From: CAYMRB01 sp964392615
Lineage (GTDB): Bacteria; Planctomycetota; UBA8108
Length of the DNA: 16,400 bases
Reading direction: 5' to 3'
NCBI GenBank assembly: GCA_964392615.1
Contig: CAYMRB010000215.1
Coordinates: 1-16,400, forward strand
Shown: piece by piece, positions 1 to 6,755 of the stretch
Layout of the letters: each line of letters starts with the position of its first letter
How positions within the stretch are numbered: position 1 is the first letter of the stretch
Made by a program: the position numbers and the translations under genes
The notes under the pieces: generated by a model
What the model was told of the DNA's origin: nothing
The model's database searches: none
What the model saw: the letters and a program-made list of their open reading frames with translations, nothing else

Positions 1-8
1 TGTTGTGT

Positions 9-85
9 TGGTCGGGGTGGCCAGATTCGAACTGACGACCTCCTGCTCCCAAAGCAGGCGCTCTGCCAGGCTGAGCTACACCCCG
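9..85 (-). tRNA. tRNA-Pro (anticodon UGG), CCA encoded
   Basis: Read on the minus strand, this folds into a full cloverleaf. The 7-bp acceptor stem pairs CGGGGTG with CACCCCG. The D arm contains GCTCAG and GAGC. The 5-bp anticodon stem pairs CCTGC with GCAGG around the loop TTTGGGA, giving anticodon TGG and therefore proline. The T arm is GTCAG-TTCGAAT-CTGGC, followed by discriminator A. The three bases after the discriminator (11 down to 9) read CCA, so the 3' end is gene-encoded. The mature body is 12-85. No intron is seen. It lies alone and is served by the promoter at 136-164. Confidence 0.96.
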
Positions 86-135
86 ACGACTCTTCTTGCC
101 GCCTGTGCTCGCGCGGTTCCGCGGGCGATTGCGGG

Positions 136-164
136 ATCTTAGGCCGTCGGACGGAGCACGTCAA
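136..164 (-). promoter_or_regulatory. sigma70-type promoter of tRNA-Pro
   Basis: On the minus strand a TTGACG -35 box (159-164) is separated by exactly 17 bp from a TAAGAT -10 box (136-141). Transcription would start near 129 and give a leader of about 44 nt before the tRNA. The -35 box overlaps the end of the T-rich tract of the upstream terminator. The consensus match and spacing are good; function is inferred. Confidence 0.6.
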
Positions 165-204
165 AAAGAAACAAAGCCGCCTCCGCTCGGAAGCGGAAAC
201 GGCT
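162..204 (-). terminator. Rho-independent terminator after the exported dockerin-type gene
   Basis: On the minus strand 204-175 can form a continuous 13-bp stem: AGCCGUUUCCGCU pairs with AGCGGAGGCGGCU, with two G-U wobbles. The loop is UCCG, a UNCG-type tetraloop. A T-rich tract (TTGTTTCTTTTTGA) follows at once. It lies about 110 nt after the stop of the gene at 318-2450 and should end that transcript before the tRNA. The rest of 205-317 shows nothing recognisable. Confidence 0.85.
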
Positions 205-317
205 CGTCCCTTCTCTCTCCTCGCCCGCTGGCGGTGACCTCGAGGATCACTCGCCCGATCATTCCCTACGAGTCTTCGAGTTGCGGGCTACCGACTGATT
301 GACTGATTGATTGGCGA

Positions 318-2450
318 TTACAGAGGGTCCAGGCACGTCTCCAGGTCGTCCGGCGTCGGGTCGAGCCCCTCCGACGGATACGGCACGGCCGGCAGCCCTC
401 CCGATTGGAACAGGAAGTTCAGCAGGAAGACCGCGCCGCTCAGGTCGATACGACCGACATCCTGCGGATCCGCCGCATCCTGGCAGGCCGGTCCGGCGCC
501 GCCGAGGAACAGGAAGTTCAGCAAGCTGATCGCGTCCGTGATGTCGACGCGCTGACTGCCGTCGACATCGCCGCGGAGGAACAGACGCTCCGGGCTGTCC
601 GCCGACAGAATCTCGAACACCCCGCCGCGCAGCGTCGGCAGGACCGACACGTTGTCGACCGTGAAGATGTTGAAGATCGCGCTGATGTCTCGATCGTTGA
701 CCAGGTCGATCCTCGTGACACTTCCCGCCGGCGCGTCCGGCTCGATGTCGCAGATCAGATTCACGAGCGTGTGATCGTCACCCGGCGGCAACCGTCGCAG
801 ATCGAACGGCGGCGCGAAGTCGAAAATGCACCCGACCTCGAACTGCCCCTCCTCCTCGAGGATATTGCACTCGTATACTTCCGGCGTCAGGTGGGACGTC
901 GCGGTCGAGTGGAGCGAGCTGTCGACGAACGACAGAATCGTCGTGTCGTACACGCCGTGCACCTGATACGCCATGATCGGGTCGCGGTTCTCGGCCTTCA
1001 CCGGACACCAGATCTCCGTCTGACCCTGCTTCACGCGCTGGCTCGGCACCCACAACACGTTGGACGGCTCCTCGACGACGATGAAGTCCTCCTTCAACTC
1101 GCGGGACTCTCGATCCGCGGTGAAGACCGTCATCGTCACCGTATACCGTCCAGGCGCAGCGAACGTATGACGCGGCGTCGGCCCCGTCGAGGTCGTTCCG
1201 TCCCCGAAGTCCCACCGCCACGCCTGCACGTTCCCTGCCGTCAGGTCCGTGAACTGCACGGCAAGCGGCGCTTCGCCATTCGTCACGTCCGCGGCGAACT
1301 CCGCGTCGGCGTCCGCAGCGTTGTTCGAATAGTACACCTCTCCATCGCGCAGGAACACGCAGTGCACGATCCCGCTCGGATCGACGACCATCGACGGCCG
1401 GTCCTCGACCGGGTCGGTCGGCTCCCCGACCGCGACCGGTCCGATCAGCGCTGTCGGCGACAATCCCAAGACGTAGAAGACGTCGCCCTGCTTCGCGTAC
1501 ACGATGCTCAGCGCCGCCGACGGCGACACGCGAAGCTGCGGCTCGAGCACGCCTTCCCGATCGATGAGCGATGGCACCTCGAAAGCATCGGCGCCCGCTT
1601 CCCGCTTCGTAGCATAAAGCGATCCGCCACTCTCGTAGGACAAGAACATCCGCCCGTTCTCGCCACCCCTCACCTGCACGTTGAACTCGGGCTCCGTCGG
1701 CGTAGCGAGGATCTGCGCCTCATCCGAGAAATCCCCGCTCGCGTCATTCACGTAGTAGATGTCGTTGTCGCGCGTGTACACGATGTGCGAGACGCCCGAC
1801 ATGTCCACCCAGAGCGACGGGTAGCTGCCATCCGCGACCTCGCGGCTCTCCCGAGTTTCGTGGTCGTAGTACACGATACGCGTCGTCTCGCCGAGCGCTC
1901 GAGCCCAAGCCAGATGCGGCACACCCGCGGCATCCAGCGAAAGATCCGGCGCGAAATCATCGACGCGGTTGTCCGACAGGAGGACCGGCTCGACGAACCG
2001 CCCCCCACCGTTGTAAGTCAGGCAGATATCGCGCCCCGAATCGGCCGCGTCCGCGTCCCGCTGACTGAAACAGACAAAGGCCTCACCACGCGAACTGTTC
2101 ACGATCACCGGCTCGCCCTGCTCGAGGCCGGACGACGGGATCGCCAACGACGTGCGCAGATTCGGGCCGACGAGATCAACTCGCAGCTCCCCGCCGACCA
2201 CGCTGACGATGTAGGCGTTGTTCGCCGCATCGAAACCGATCACGCTGTCCGTGGCCTGTCCCGTGCCGTCGCTCAGCACGGTCGGTTCGTTGAACTGCGC
2301 CCATGCCGTTGAAGCGGCCAGCACACAACAGCACGACACCACCACCGCCAACAACCGCTCCCATCCCCCGACAGCTACTTGCCCCGCACCCTCTTGCTCT
2401 CGACCCCCACAGCCCTCAAGCGAGACTCGACGGGTACAGCGCAAGCGCAT
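318..2450 (-). CDS. Exported multidomain protein: beta-propeller-like repeats, PKD domain, cohesin-like region, dockerin-type repeats
   Basis: This 710-aa protein has a signal peptide with core LLAVVVSCCCVLAAS and likely cleavage after AWA (residue 51). Residues ~55-380 hold repeated strands rich in D..G..H/Y motifs such as VPHLAWA and VSHIVYTRDNDIYYV, like sialidase/BNR-type propellers, but no catalytic set was identified. Residues ~385-460 are a PKD domain with the WRWDFGDGT hallmark and a closing GRYTVTMTV strand. Residues ~462-615 resemble a cohesin-type beta sandwich. Residues ~624-690 carry two dockerin-like units, GDVDGSQRVDITDAISLLNF and a degenerate second unit VGRIDLSGAVFLLNFLF. Such tails are common in planctomycete exported proteins. 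The start is supported by AGGAAGAG about 5-10 nt upstream. It is probably secreted or surface-anchored and monocistronic. Its ligand is unknown. Confidence 0.88.
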   Translation of the reverse strand: MRLRCTRRVSLEGCGGREQEGAGQVAVGGWERLLAVVVSCCCVLAASTAWAQFNEPTVLSDGTGQATDSVIGFDAANNAYIVSVVGGELRVDLVGPNLRTSLAIPSSGLEQGEPVIVNSSRGEAFVCFSQRDADAADSGRDICLTYNGGGRFVEPVLLSDNRVDDFAPDLSLDAAGVPHLAWARALGETTRIVYYDHETRESREVADGSYPSLWVDMSGVSHIVYTRDNDIYYVNDASGDFSDEAQILATPTEPEFNVQVRGGENGRMFLSYESGGSLYATKREAGADAFEVPSLIDREGVLEPQLRVSPSAALSIVYAKQGDVFYVLGLSPTALIGPVAVGEPTDPVEDRPSMVVDPSGIVHCVFLRDGEVYYSNNAADADAEFAADVTNGEAPLAVQFTDLTAGNVQAWRWDFGDGTTSTGPTPRHTFAAPGRYTVTMTVFTADRESRELKEDFIVVEEPSNVLWVPSQRVKQGQTEIWCPVKAENRDPIMAYQVHGVYDTTILSFVDSSLHSTATSHLTPEVYECNILEEEGQFEVGCIFDFAPPFDLRRLPPGDDHTLVNLICDIEPDAPAGSVTRIDLVNDRDISAIFNIFTVDNVSVLPTLRGGVFEILSADSPERLFLRGDVDGSQRVDITDAISLLNFLFLGGAGPACQDAADPQDVGRIDLSGAVFLLNFLFQSGGLPAVPYPSEGLDPTPDDLETCLDPL

Positions 2451-2462
2451 CGCTACTCTTCC

Positions 2463-2472
2463 TTTTTTTTTT
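2463..2472 (-). repeat. A10 homopolymer just upstream of the ribosome binding site
   Basis: The plus strand carries ten consecutive T, so the transcript of the exported-protein gene reads A10 directly before AGGAAGAG and its ATG. It is the longest homopolymer noticed in this GC-rich window. It could slip during replication or transcription, or keep the ribosome binding site unstructured. No function is shown. Confidence 0.7.
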
Positions 2473-2639
2473 CTCCTCGACCCAACACCAAACGACTCGA
2501 CCCGATCGCCTCCGCGCTTCGACCTTCTGCTTCACGGCAACGCATGGTAACCGGGGCCCAACCCTAACGGACGACCGGCGCATGGAGCCTGACCACCACC
2601 CGAGAGCGCTGGTGCAGATAGTGATGCGCAGATGAAATG

Positions 2640-2667
2640 ATTGTACGGATGGTGCGGGTCGGGTCAA
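2640..2667 (-). promoter_or_regulatory. sigma70-type promoter of the exported dockerin-type gene
   Basis: On the minus strand TTGACC (2662-2667) is separated by 16 bp from TACAAT (2640-2645), each a 5/6 match to consensus. Transcription would begin near 2633 and leave a 5' leader of about 180 nt before the ATG at 2450. The match is unusually good for this GC-rich sequence. Function is inferred. Confidence 0.6.
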
Positions 2668-2672
2668 GAGGA

Positions 2673-2693
2673 TCAGGCGGCTTGTTCGCCTGA
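2673..2693 (-). terminator. Hairpin without U-tract, possible terminator of the lipoprotein operon
   Basis: TCAGGCG and CGCCTGA form a perfect 7-bp stem around a 7-nt loop. On the minus strand it lies about 120 nt after the stop of the lipoprotein gene and is followed only by TCCTCTT rather than a U-run, so intrinsic termination would be weak. It sits immediately upstream of the -35 box of the next gene and could instead be an operator. Confidence 0.35.
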
Positions 2694-2813
2694 ACCCGAA
2701 CATCCGACTGCTCGCCGAGTTACGACAACCGCAGAGGCTCTCCACGGCCACGCGACTCGAGACCGGCTACCGCCACAACCGCCACAACGGTCCCGACCGC
2801 CGACGAGCGAGGG

Positions 2814-3425
2814 TCAGTGATCGAACATGTCGAGACTCTCGACGAACGGCGAGCGGCGCGGCGGGCGTCCCGTGAGGACAGCTCGCGGCGTGTCGGCGAC
2901 GTCGTAGATGTAGGCGGTCAGGTAGTACGCGAGTCCGATCACACCGACGAGCCCTCCCGTCCCGTAGAGACCATACGCGAGGCCGCTGGGGAGATCGTCA
3001 TCCTGATCGATCGCATACCCGCCCAGCGCGACGCCTCCGCCGAGCGCCGTCAGCACGATGCCCGTGCCGCCGACCCGCATCAGCTGGCTGCCGGTCCTGC
3101 GATCGCCCGCGTACATGTGTCCGAGCCCCGGAAGGATCAAGCCGGGCACGATCGCGATCACCTCGCCGAGGATCGCCTCCCCGATGTTGCCCCGCCGCCG
3201 CCGATCGGTCTCGTCCCACTCGTCTTCTGGCGGCAGGTCGAAATCGGGAACGGAAAGATCCGCCTGCAGCCGGGCTCGGGCACGAGCGACGAGGCCCGCG
3301 TCGATCTCGACCGACGGATCCGGGCCGAACGACGCACAACCGCTGACACCGCAGCTCGCGAACCCCAAGCAGGCGAGCAGGAGACATCGTACGTAGCGGC
3401 GGCGTTTCAGCGTCGGGTCGACCAT
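2814..3425 (-). CDS. Lipoprotein with two hydrophobic segments (DUF5683/TM2-like)
   Basis: This 203-aa protein opens with a basic n-region (KRRRYVR), a hydrophobic core and the lipobox VSGC, so Cys30 is the likely lipidated residue. Residues ~80-140 contain GEVIAIVPGLILPGLGHMYAG and a glycine-rich hydrophobic stretch. Residues ~148-175 form a second one. The PGLGHMYAGDRRTG pattern recalls small membrane proteins of the DUF5683 or TM2 type, which carry PGLGQ.Y.G motifs; this is resemblance only. It is the last gene of a minus-strand operon, 55 bp after the stop of the acidic exported protein. The best ribosome-binding GGAG is about 15 nt from the ATG, which is rather far. Function unknown. Confidence 0.8.
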   Translation of the reverse strand: MVDPTLKRRRYVRCLLLACLGFASCGVSGCASFGPDPSVEIDAGLVARARARLQADLSVPDFDLPPEDEWDETDRRRRGNIGEAILGEVIAIVPGLILPGLGHMYAGDRRTGSQLMRVGGTGIVLTALGGGVALGGYAIDQDDDLPSGLAYGLYGTGGLVGVIGLAYYLTAYIYDVADTPRAVLTGRPPRRSPFVESLDMFDH

Positions 3426-3480
3426 TGCGCGAACAAACTACTCCAGGACGATTCCGATTGCCACGGTCTGGCGTCGATTC

Positions 3481-4590
3481 CTAGCGATCGCCGGACTCCG
3501 TCTCCGCACCTTCGCTCCCGAACACCGCCGTTTCGAAGCACTGATCGATGAGAACGGAGCTCGGGTCGCTCTCGTCTCCCGACGAGAATCCCGACAGCAC
3601 GACGATGCTCTCGCCGGTCGCCACGGCGACCTGCCTCACCGTCATCGTCTTGTCACCGACGGAGCCGCGCCCGATGCACTCGAGGCCCTCCGCTCCCGTG
3701 GCGAACTCTCGGCGGCTCTCCGCGAGAATCTCGAAGCCCTCGATCACTTCGCCATTGCGCGCCAGCACGAGATCGAACGCCTGGGCGACCGAAAGATCGC
3801 CACGCGGGACCTCGATGACGTTGATGCTCGGACGGACTCCTCCGACCTCGTTGCCGAAGATCTCGAACAGCTCGTCGTTCTCGCTCACCTTCCAACCTCG
3901 AGGCTGGCGCATGGAGAACACGCCATCGGAGCGCTCGACTCGCGCCCCCAGAAGCTCCTCCGGCGGCGGAATCACGTTCACGTCCGGACGCACCGTGTCG
4001 GTCGCGTCGTCGTCGTCGTCGTCGCCATCGCCGTCGTCGACGATCTCGACCGCGCCATCGGTCCAATCGTCGTCGTCCATGGCCCCATCGGTCGCATCCG
4101 GCGGGAACGCCTCGATGGGCTCCACGTCGACGGCGCCGCCGCCGTCACCGGACAGGCCGACATCGTCGAGAAGGACTCCGTCGAGGGCCGGTCCGTTGAG
4201 GCGCTGCAGCAGGTCGTCGAGGTCGGCCGGCAGCCCCTCCTGACCACGCCGGGCGGTGGACGCCGCCAACGCCTCACGCGCCGCCTGCTCGTCCTCCACG
4301 CGCAGGCGCTCCCACTCCTCCAGACGCTCCTCCTCGCCGGCGTCATAGACGACCTGGTCGATGAACCGCCGGTGGATCTTCATCTTCCCGTGGTCCCAGC
4401 CGAGTACGACGCTTTCCTCGTCGCGGTCGACGACCGGTCCCTGGATGATGTATCCGTTCTTCATGAACACGTTGCCCGCCATCGCCGACGGCGGTGCGCA
4501 CACCGCGCTCAGCCCGCCGAGGACGGCCAATACCGCCACGGCCCGCCCTGCGGGAGCGGGCCCCTGGCTCGCTCTCGTCGCGCTCATCAT
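3481..4590 (-). CDS. Exported acidic protein with C-terminal PsbP/DcrB-like domain
   Basis: This 369-aa protein has a signal peptide with hydrophobic core AVAVLAVLGGLSAVC and likely cleavage after AMA (residue 38). Residues 40-84 form a short strand-rich module (VFMKNGYIIQGPVV...). Residues 85-110 are a charged helix rich in Glu and Arg. An Asp-rich linker follows (~165-205), including GDGDDDDDDA encoded by a CGT/GAC trinucleotide run. Residues ~215-360 begin FSMRQPRGWKV and look like the alpha/beta fold of PsbP/DcrB-type proteins. That is a weak family guess from strand pattern, not an identification. Its ATG overlaps the stop of the upstream membrane-protein gene as ATGA, so translation is probably coupled. 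A second ATG follows directly and could serve as the start. Function unknown. Confidence 0.82.
   Translation of the reverse strand: MMSATRASQGPAPAGRAVAVLAVLGGLSAVCAPPSAMAGNVFMKNGYIIQGPVVDRDEESVVLGWDHGKMKIHRRFIDQVVYDAGEEERLEEWERLRVEDEQAAREALAASTARRGQEGLPADLDDLLQRLNGPALDGVLLDDVGLSGDGGGAVDVEPIEAFPPDATDGAMDDDDWTDGAVEIVDDGDGDDDDDDATDTVRPDVNVIPPPEELLGARVERSDGVFSMRQPRGWKVSENDELFEIFGNEVGGVRPSINVIEVPRGDLSVAQAFDLVLARNGEVIEGFEILAESRREFATGAEGLECIGRGSVGDKTMTVRQVAVATGESIVVLSGFSSGDESDPSSVLIDQCFETAVFGSEGAETESGDR
4005..4022. repeat. (CGT)6 trinucleotide run
   Basis: Six CGT units on the plus strand encode the Asp-run of the acidic exported protein on the minus strand. Irregular GTC/GAC triplets continue to about 4080. 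Copy-number change would lengthen or shorten the acidic linker without a frameshift. Confidence 0.8.
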
Positions 4591-5930
4591 TCGTTTACCT
4601 CGACCTGGAACCCTCGGTTCAGAGCGATCGTGAGGCGCTCGCGCAGTACCTCACGCACGTCTGGAGCAGCGACCGGCTCGACCGTCGCCGCTGTTCCGTC
4701 GCCCGATCCCGCAGTGCCGCCCGGTGTCTCCGTGCTCGTCGCGACCGTCCTCTGAGACGCCGCGGCCTCGTCCGAGCCGAAGATGCCGTCCCAGAAGTAG
4801 AACCCGCAGAACGCGACAGCCGCTGCCGCGGCAACCGACGTGCCGACGAGCCACCCTCGCCGCGGCCGTACGACTTCGCCCTCCGCGGCGACGTCGATCG
4901 TCAGATCCCCGAACTCGTCGTCGCGATCGTAGAGCTCGCCGTCGTCGTCGACGAGGACAGCGTCGTCGAGCTCTGTCGCGAGCTGCTCGAACTCCTCGTC
5001 GTCAACGATCTCCGTCGGCCCCTCGTAGTCCTCGTCCGCGCCGACCTCCGTCGGTCCCTCGAAGTCGTCCTCCGACGCGAACTCCGTCGGCGCGTCGTAG
5101 CCCTCGTCCGCGCCGCCGGCTGGTTCCGGCTCGATCGAAGCGAGCAGAGACTCGTCGACGACCTCCGTCACTCCACCCTCGATGAAGTCCTCGATGTCGT
5201 CGACCGCTTCGGTCTCGACGACCGGGATATCCTCGACGGTCGGGATTTCCTCGTCCATCGTCTCCGGCAGGATGACGAACACCTCCTCGGTGTCCTCTCC
5301 GTCGAAGTCGAAATCCTCGTCGACCGACTCGACGCCGAGGTCCGCTTCCTCGCTGTCGCCCTGCGGCGGCGGCGGAGAGGCGGGAGGCCTGTCGACGGAT
5401 ACCGTCGGCAGACGCTCGCGGCTTCCCCCCGGTCGCTTGACCGCTACGGGCGGGCGACGCTCGCCGGGCCCCGGCAACCCCGCGCCGAGCTCCCCGGGGG
5501 CGGTGGGCCCGAGCCCGAGCGAGGCCATCTCGCCGTCATCGAGCACGACCGTCGCGTTCAGCTCGTCCAATCCCAGGACCCTGGGCGAATCGTCCGACGC
5601 CTCGTCGTCGGTCTCCGGGCTCTCAGCGGGCGGCTCGTCGGCCTCCCCGTCGAACTCGATCGGCCCGCCGAATGCGTCGTCGGCCGACACCTCGTCCCTG
5701 AGCCCCTCGCCGCGCCCAGGCACCGCTTCCTCGGCTTCGGGCGCCGGGGGCTCGGAGGAGTCCGGGGCGGATGCTACCGGCAACACGACGTCGAGCCCGA
5801 GACCTCCGTCCGCGTCGTCCGGCAACACGACCGTTACTTCCTCGACCGACTCCAGATCCGACTCAGCGCCGAGATCGCGCTCGTTCTCCGGAGACTCGTC
5901 GTTCGTGTCGTGGCGAACCTCGTCTGCCAT
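4587..5930 (-). CDS. Acidic, repeat-containing single-pass membrane protein
   Basis: From the ATG at 5930 this is 447 aa. Residues 1-355 are strongly acidic and low in complexity, with hydrophobic-acidic patches such as EVTVVLPDDAD, ATVVLDDGEMAS and EVFVILPETMDEE. Residues 279-314 hold three 12-residue repeats with a PTE[FVI] core. One membrane span (WLVGTSVAAAAAVAFCGFYFW, ~360-380) follows PRR, so the long acidic part should be cytoplasmic. A tail of about 65 residues lies outside. The frame stays open upstream to 6443, but that would cross into the divergent sigma gene. The chosen ATG has GGGGAGGAT with about 8 nt spacing. It is first in a three-gene operon and overlaps the next gene by 4 bp. 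No family was recognised. Divergence from an ECF sigma gene hints at envelope signalling. Confidence 0.82.
   Translation of the reverse strand: MADEVRHDTNDESPENERDLGAESDLESVEEVTVVLPDDADGGLGLDVVLPVASAPDSSEPPAPEAEEAVPGRGEGLRDEVSADDAFGGPIEFDGEADEPPAESPETDDEASDDSPRVLGLDELNATVVLDDGEMASLGLGPTAPGELGAGLPGPGERRPPVAVKRPGGSRERLPTVSVDRPPASPPPPQGDSEEADLGVESVDEDFDFDGEDTEEVFVILPETMDEEIPTVEDIPVVETEAVDDIEDFIEGGVTEVVDESLLASIEPEPAGGADEGYDAPTEFASEDDFEGPTEVGADEDYEGPTEIVDDEEFEQLATELDDAVLVDDDGELYDRDDEFGDLTIDVAAEGEVVRPRRGWLVGTSVAAAAAVAFCGFYFWDGIFGSDEAAASQRTVATSTETPGGTAGSGDGTAATVEPVAAPDVREVLRERLTIALNRGFQVEVNE
4989..5096 (-). repeat. Three 36-bp in-frame repeats (PTE motif)
   Basis: The encoded units are DAPTEFASEDDF, EGPTEVGADEDY and EGPTEIVDDEEF. 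A weaker fourth unit (EPEPAGGADEGY) precedes them. The repeated DNA core is CTCCGTCGG on the plus strand. Thr-Glu-hydrophobic cores in an acidic, presumably cytoplasmic context are candidate phosphothreonine or protein-docking sites; that is inference. Confidence 0.85.
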
Positions 5931-5944
5931 GCGCTCGATCCTCC

Positions 5945-5975
5945 CCACACGATTGCAGCATAAGATGCCGTGTGG
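5945..5975 (-). promoter_or_regulatory. Dyad/stem-loop next to the ribosome binding site of the acidic membrane-protein gene
   Basis: CCACACG (5945-5951) and CGTGTGG (5969-5975) are perfect inverted repeats, with an inner GCAT/ATGC pair (5958-5961, 5965-5968). As minus-strand RNA this gives an 11-bp stem with a 6-nt bulge, and its 3' arm touches the GGGGAGGAT ribosome binding site. It could be an operator in DNA or a translational control hairpin in RNA. Confidence 0.4.
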
Positions 5976-5994
5976 TAAGTGTTTGAGAGTCCCT

Positions 5995-6014
5995 CGGCGC
6001 CCGTGGAGGCGCCG
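5995..6014. repeat. Inverted repeat, 7-bp arms (alternative hairpin 1)
   Basis: CGGCGCC and GGCGCCG flank a 6-nt loop in the divergent spacer 5931-6152. The right arm shares 6011-6014 with the next inverted repeat, so the two stems cannot form together. Confidence 0.5.
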
Positions 6015-6052
6015 GCTTGTGACTGCACCGGCGACGCTTGGCGCAAGCCGGC
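6011..6052. repeat. Inverted repeat, 9-bp arms (alternative hairpin 2)
   Basis: GCCGGCTTG (6011-6019) and CAAGCCGGC (6044-6052) are perfect complements around a 24-nt loop. It lies upstream of the sigma gene and would be part of its leader if transcription starts before ~6010, or of the leader of the opposite operon. No convincing -10/-35 pair was found in this spacer. Confidence 0.55.
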
Positions 6053-6152
6053 CGAAACGCCGCGACGCACGCGCACGCAACGCTTCCACCTGAACCATCG
6101 TCTGAACGAGGGAGACAACTGCAGGAGAAAGCCCGCCGCGTCGAGAAAAGCG

Positions 6153-6755
6153 ATGGACAGACCGAGAAACACGCGGCAAGGAGAAGATGACGCGATCCTG
6201 ATCGCGCAGATCCTCTCTGGCTCCGACCCGACTGCCGTCGACACGGCCTATCGACGCCTGGTCGAACGCTATTGGACGGTCGTCACGGTTCGCGTCCGCG
6301 GCCGGGTCGGCTCGGAGCGCGACGCCGAGGACATCGCCCAGGAAGCGTTCATCCGTGCGTTTCGCGCTCTCGACAAGCTCGAGAATCCGCGGCTCTTTCT
6401 CGGTTGGCTGCTCAGAATCGGACAGAACCTGGCCACCGACCACCTACGGCGGCGGCGCAACGAATCATCTCTCGAGGGAATGGGAATCGAGCTGGTCGAC
6501 CGACGAATGAGCTCCGCCGAACGCGTGCAGAAACGACTCGACCAGCAAGAGGAGCTCGAGCGCGTGTTGGCCGCGATCCCCCGCATTCCGGATAGCTATC
6601 AGAACGTCCTCGTGCTGCGCTATCTCGAGGGATACTCGAACAGCGAGATCGCCCGACGCCTCGACGAGCCGGAGGGCACGATCCGCAACCGCCTGTTTCG
6701 CGCGCTGCGCAAGGTCAGAGCCCTCCTCGAGGGAAAGGCGACCGTAAACCCATGA
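6153..6755 (+). CDS. ECF-type RNA polymerase sigma factor
   Basis: This 200-aa protein has the ECF layout. Sigma region 2 (~33-102) contains YRRLVERYW and the region 2 core DAEDIAQEAFIRAFRALDKL, then FLGWLLRIGQNLATDHLRRR. Region 4 (~133-193) contains LPDSYQ-like PDSYQNVLVLRYLEG and the helix-turn-helix YSNSEIARRLDEPEGTIRNR. Region 3 and region 1.1 are absent, as usual for ECF factors. The open frame extends to a GTG at 5979, but those 58 extra residues look unlike a sigma factor and cover the hairpin-rich spacer, so ATG 6153 is preferred. It has only a weak GAGAAAAG upstream. Its stop overlaps the start of the next gene (ATGA), which is probably its regulator. It is divergent from the acidic membrane-protein operon, a possible target. 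The ECF subgroup was not determined. Confidence 0.93.
   Translation: MDRPRNTRQGEDDAILIAQILSGSDPTAVDTAYRRLVERYWTVVTVRVRGRVGSERDAEDIAQEAFIRAFRALDKLENPRLFLGWLLRIGQNLATDHLRRRRNESSLEGMGIELVDRRMSSAERVQKRLDQQEELERVLAAIPRIPDSYQNVLVLRYLEGYSNSEIARRLDEPEGTIRNRLFRALRKVRALLEGKATVNP

Larger units (their letters stand above)
2451..2813. other. 363-bp non-coding spacer
   Basis: Lies between the lipoprotein stop and the start of the exported-protein gene, both on the minus strand. It holds the hairpin at 2673-2693, the promoter at 2640-2667, a ~180-nt leader with the A10 tract, and a small 9-bp tandem repeat (CGCCACAAC twice) near 2771-2788. The short open frames here lack a ribosome binding site or recognisable protein features. 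No small RNA was recognised. Confidence 0.6.

Noticed and set aside
405..2312. 635-codon plus-strand open frame opposite the exported dockerin-type gene
   Set aside because: Arg/His-rich translation without domains; a shadow caused by high GC. The minus-strand frame has a signal peptide, PKD and dockerin motifs.
2416..2751. 111-codon minus-strand frame across the spacer
   Set aside because: Composition is Arg/Ser-rich, it overlaps the start of a real gene in another frame and crosses its promoter; no ribosome binding site.
4005..5110. CRISPR or phase-variation array from triplet and 36-bp repeats
   Set aside because: The repeats are contiguous and in frame inside genes, with no spacers; they encode acidic protein repeats.
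4494..5963. 489-codon plus-strand frame opposite the acidic membrane protein
   Set aside because: Arg-rich shadow; the minus frame has a membrane span, ribosome binding site and 4-bp coupling.
5979..6152. Upstream GTG start for the first sigma factor
   Set aside because: The 58 added residues do not resemble a sigma factor and cover three inverted repeats.
5931..6443. Longer start for the acidic membrane protein
   Set aside because: Would run through the divergent sigma coding sequence and the spacer; ATG 5930 has a good GGGGAGGAT.
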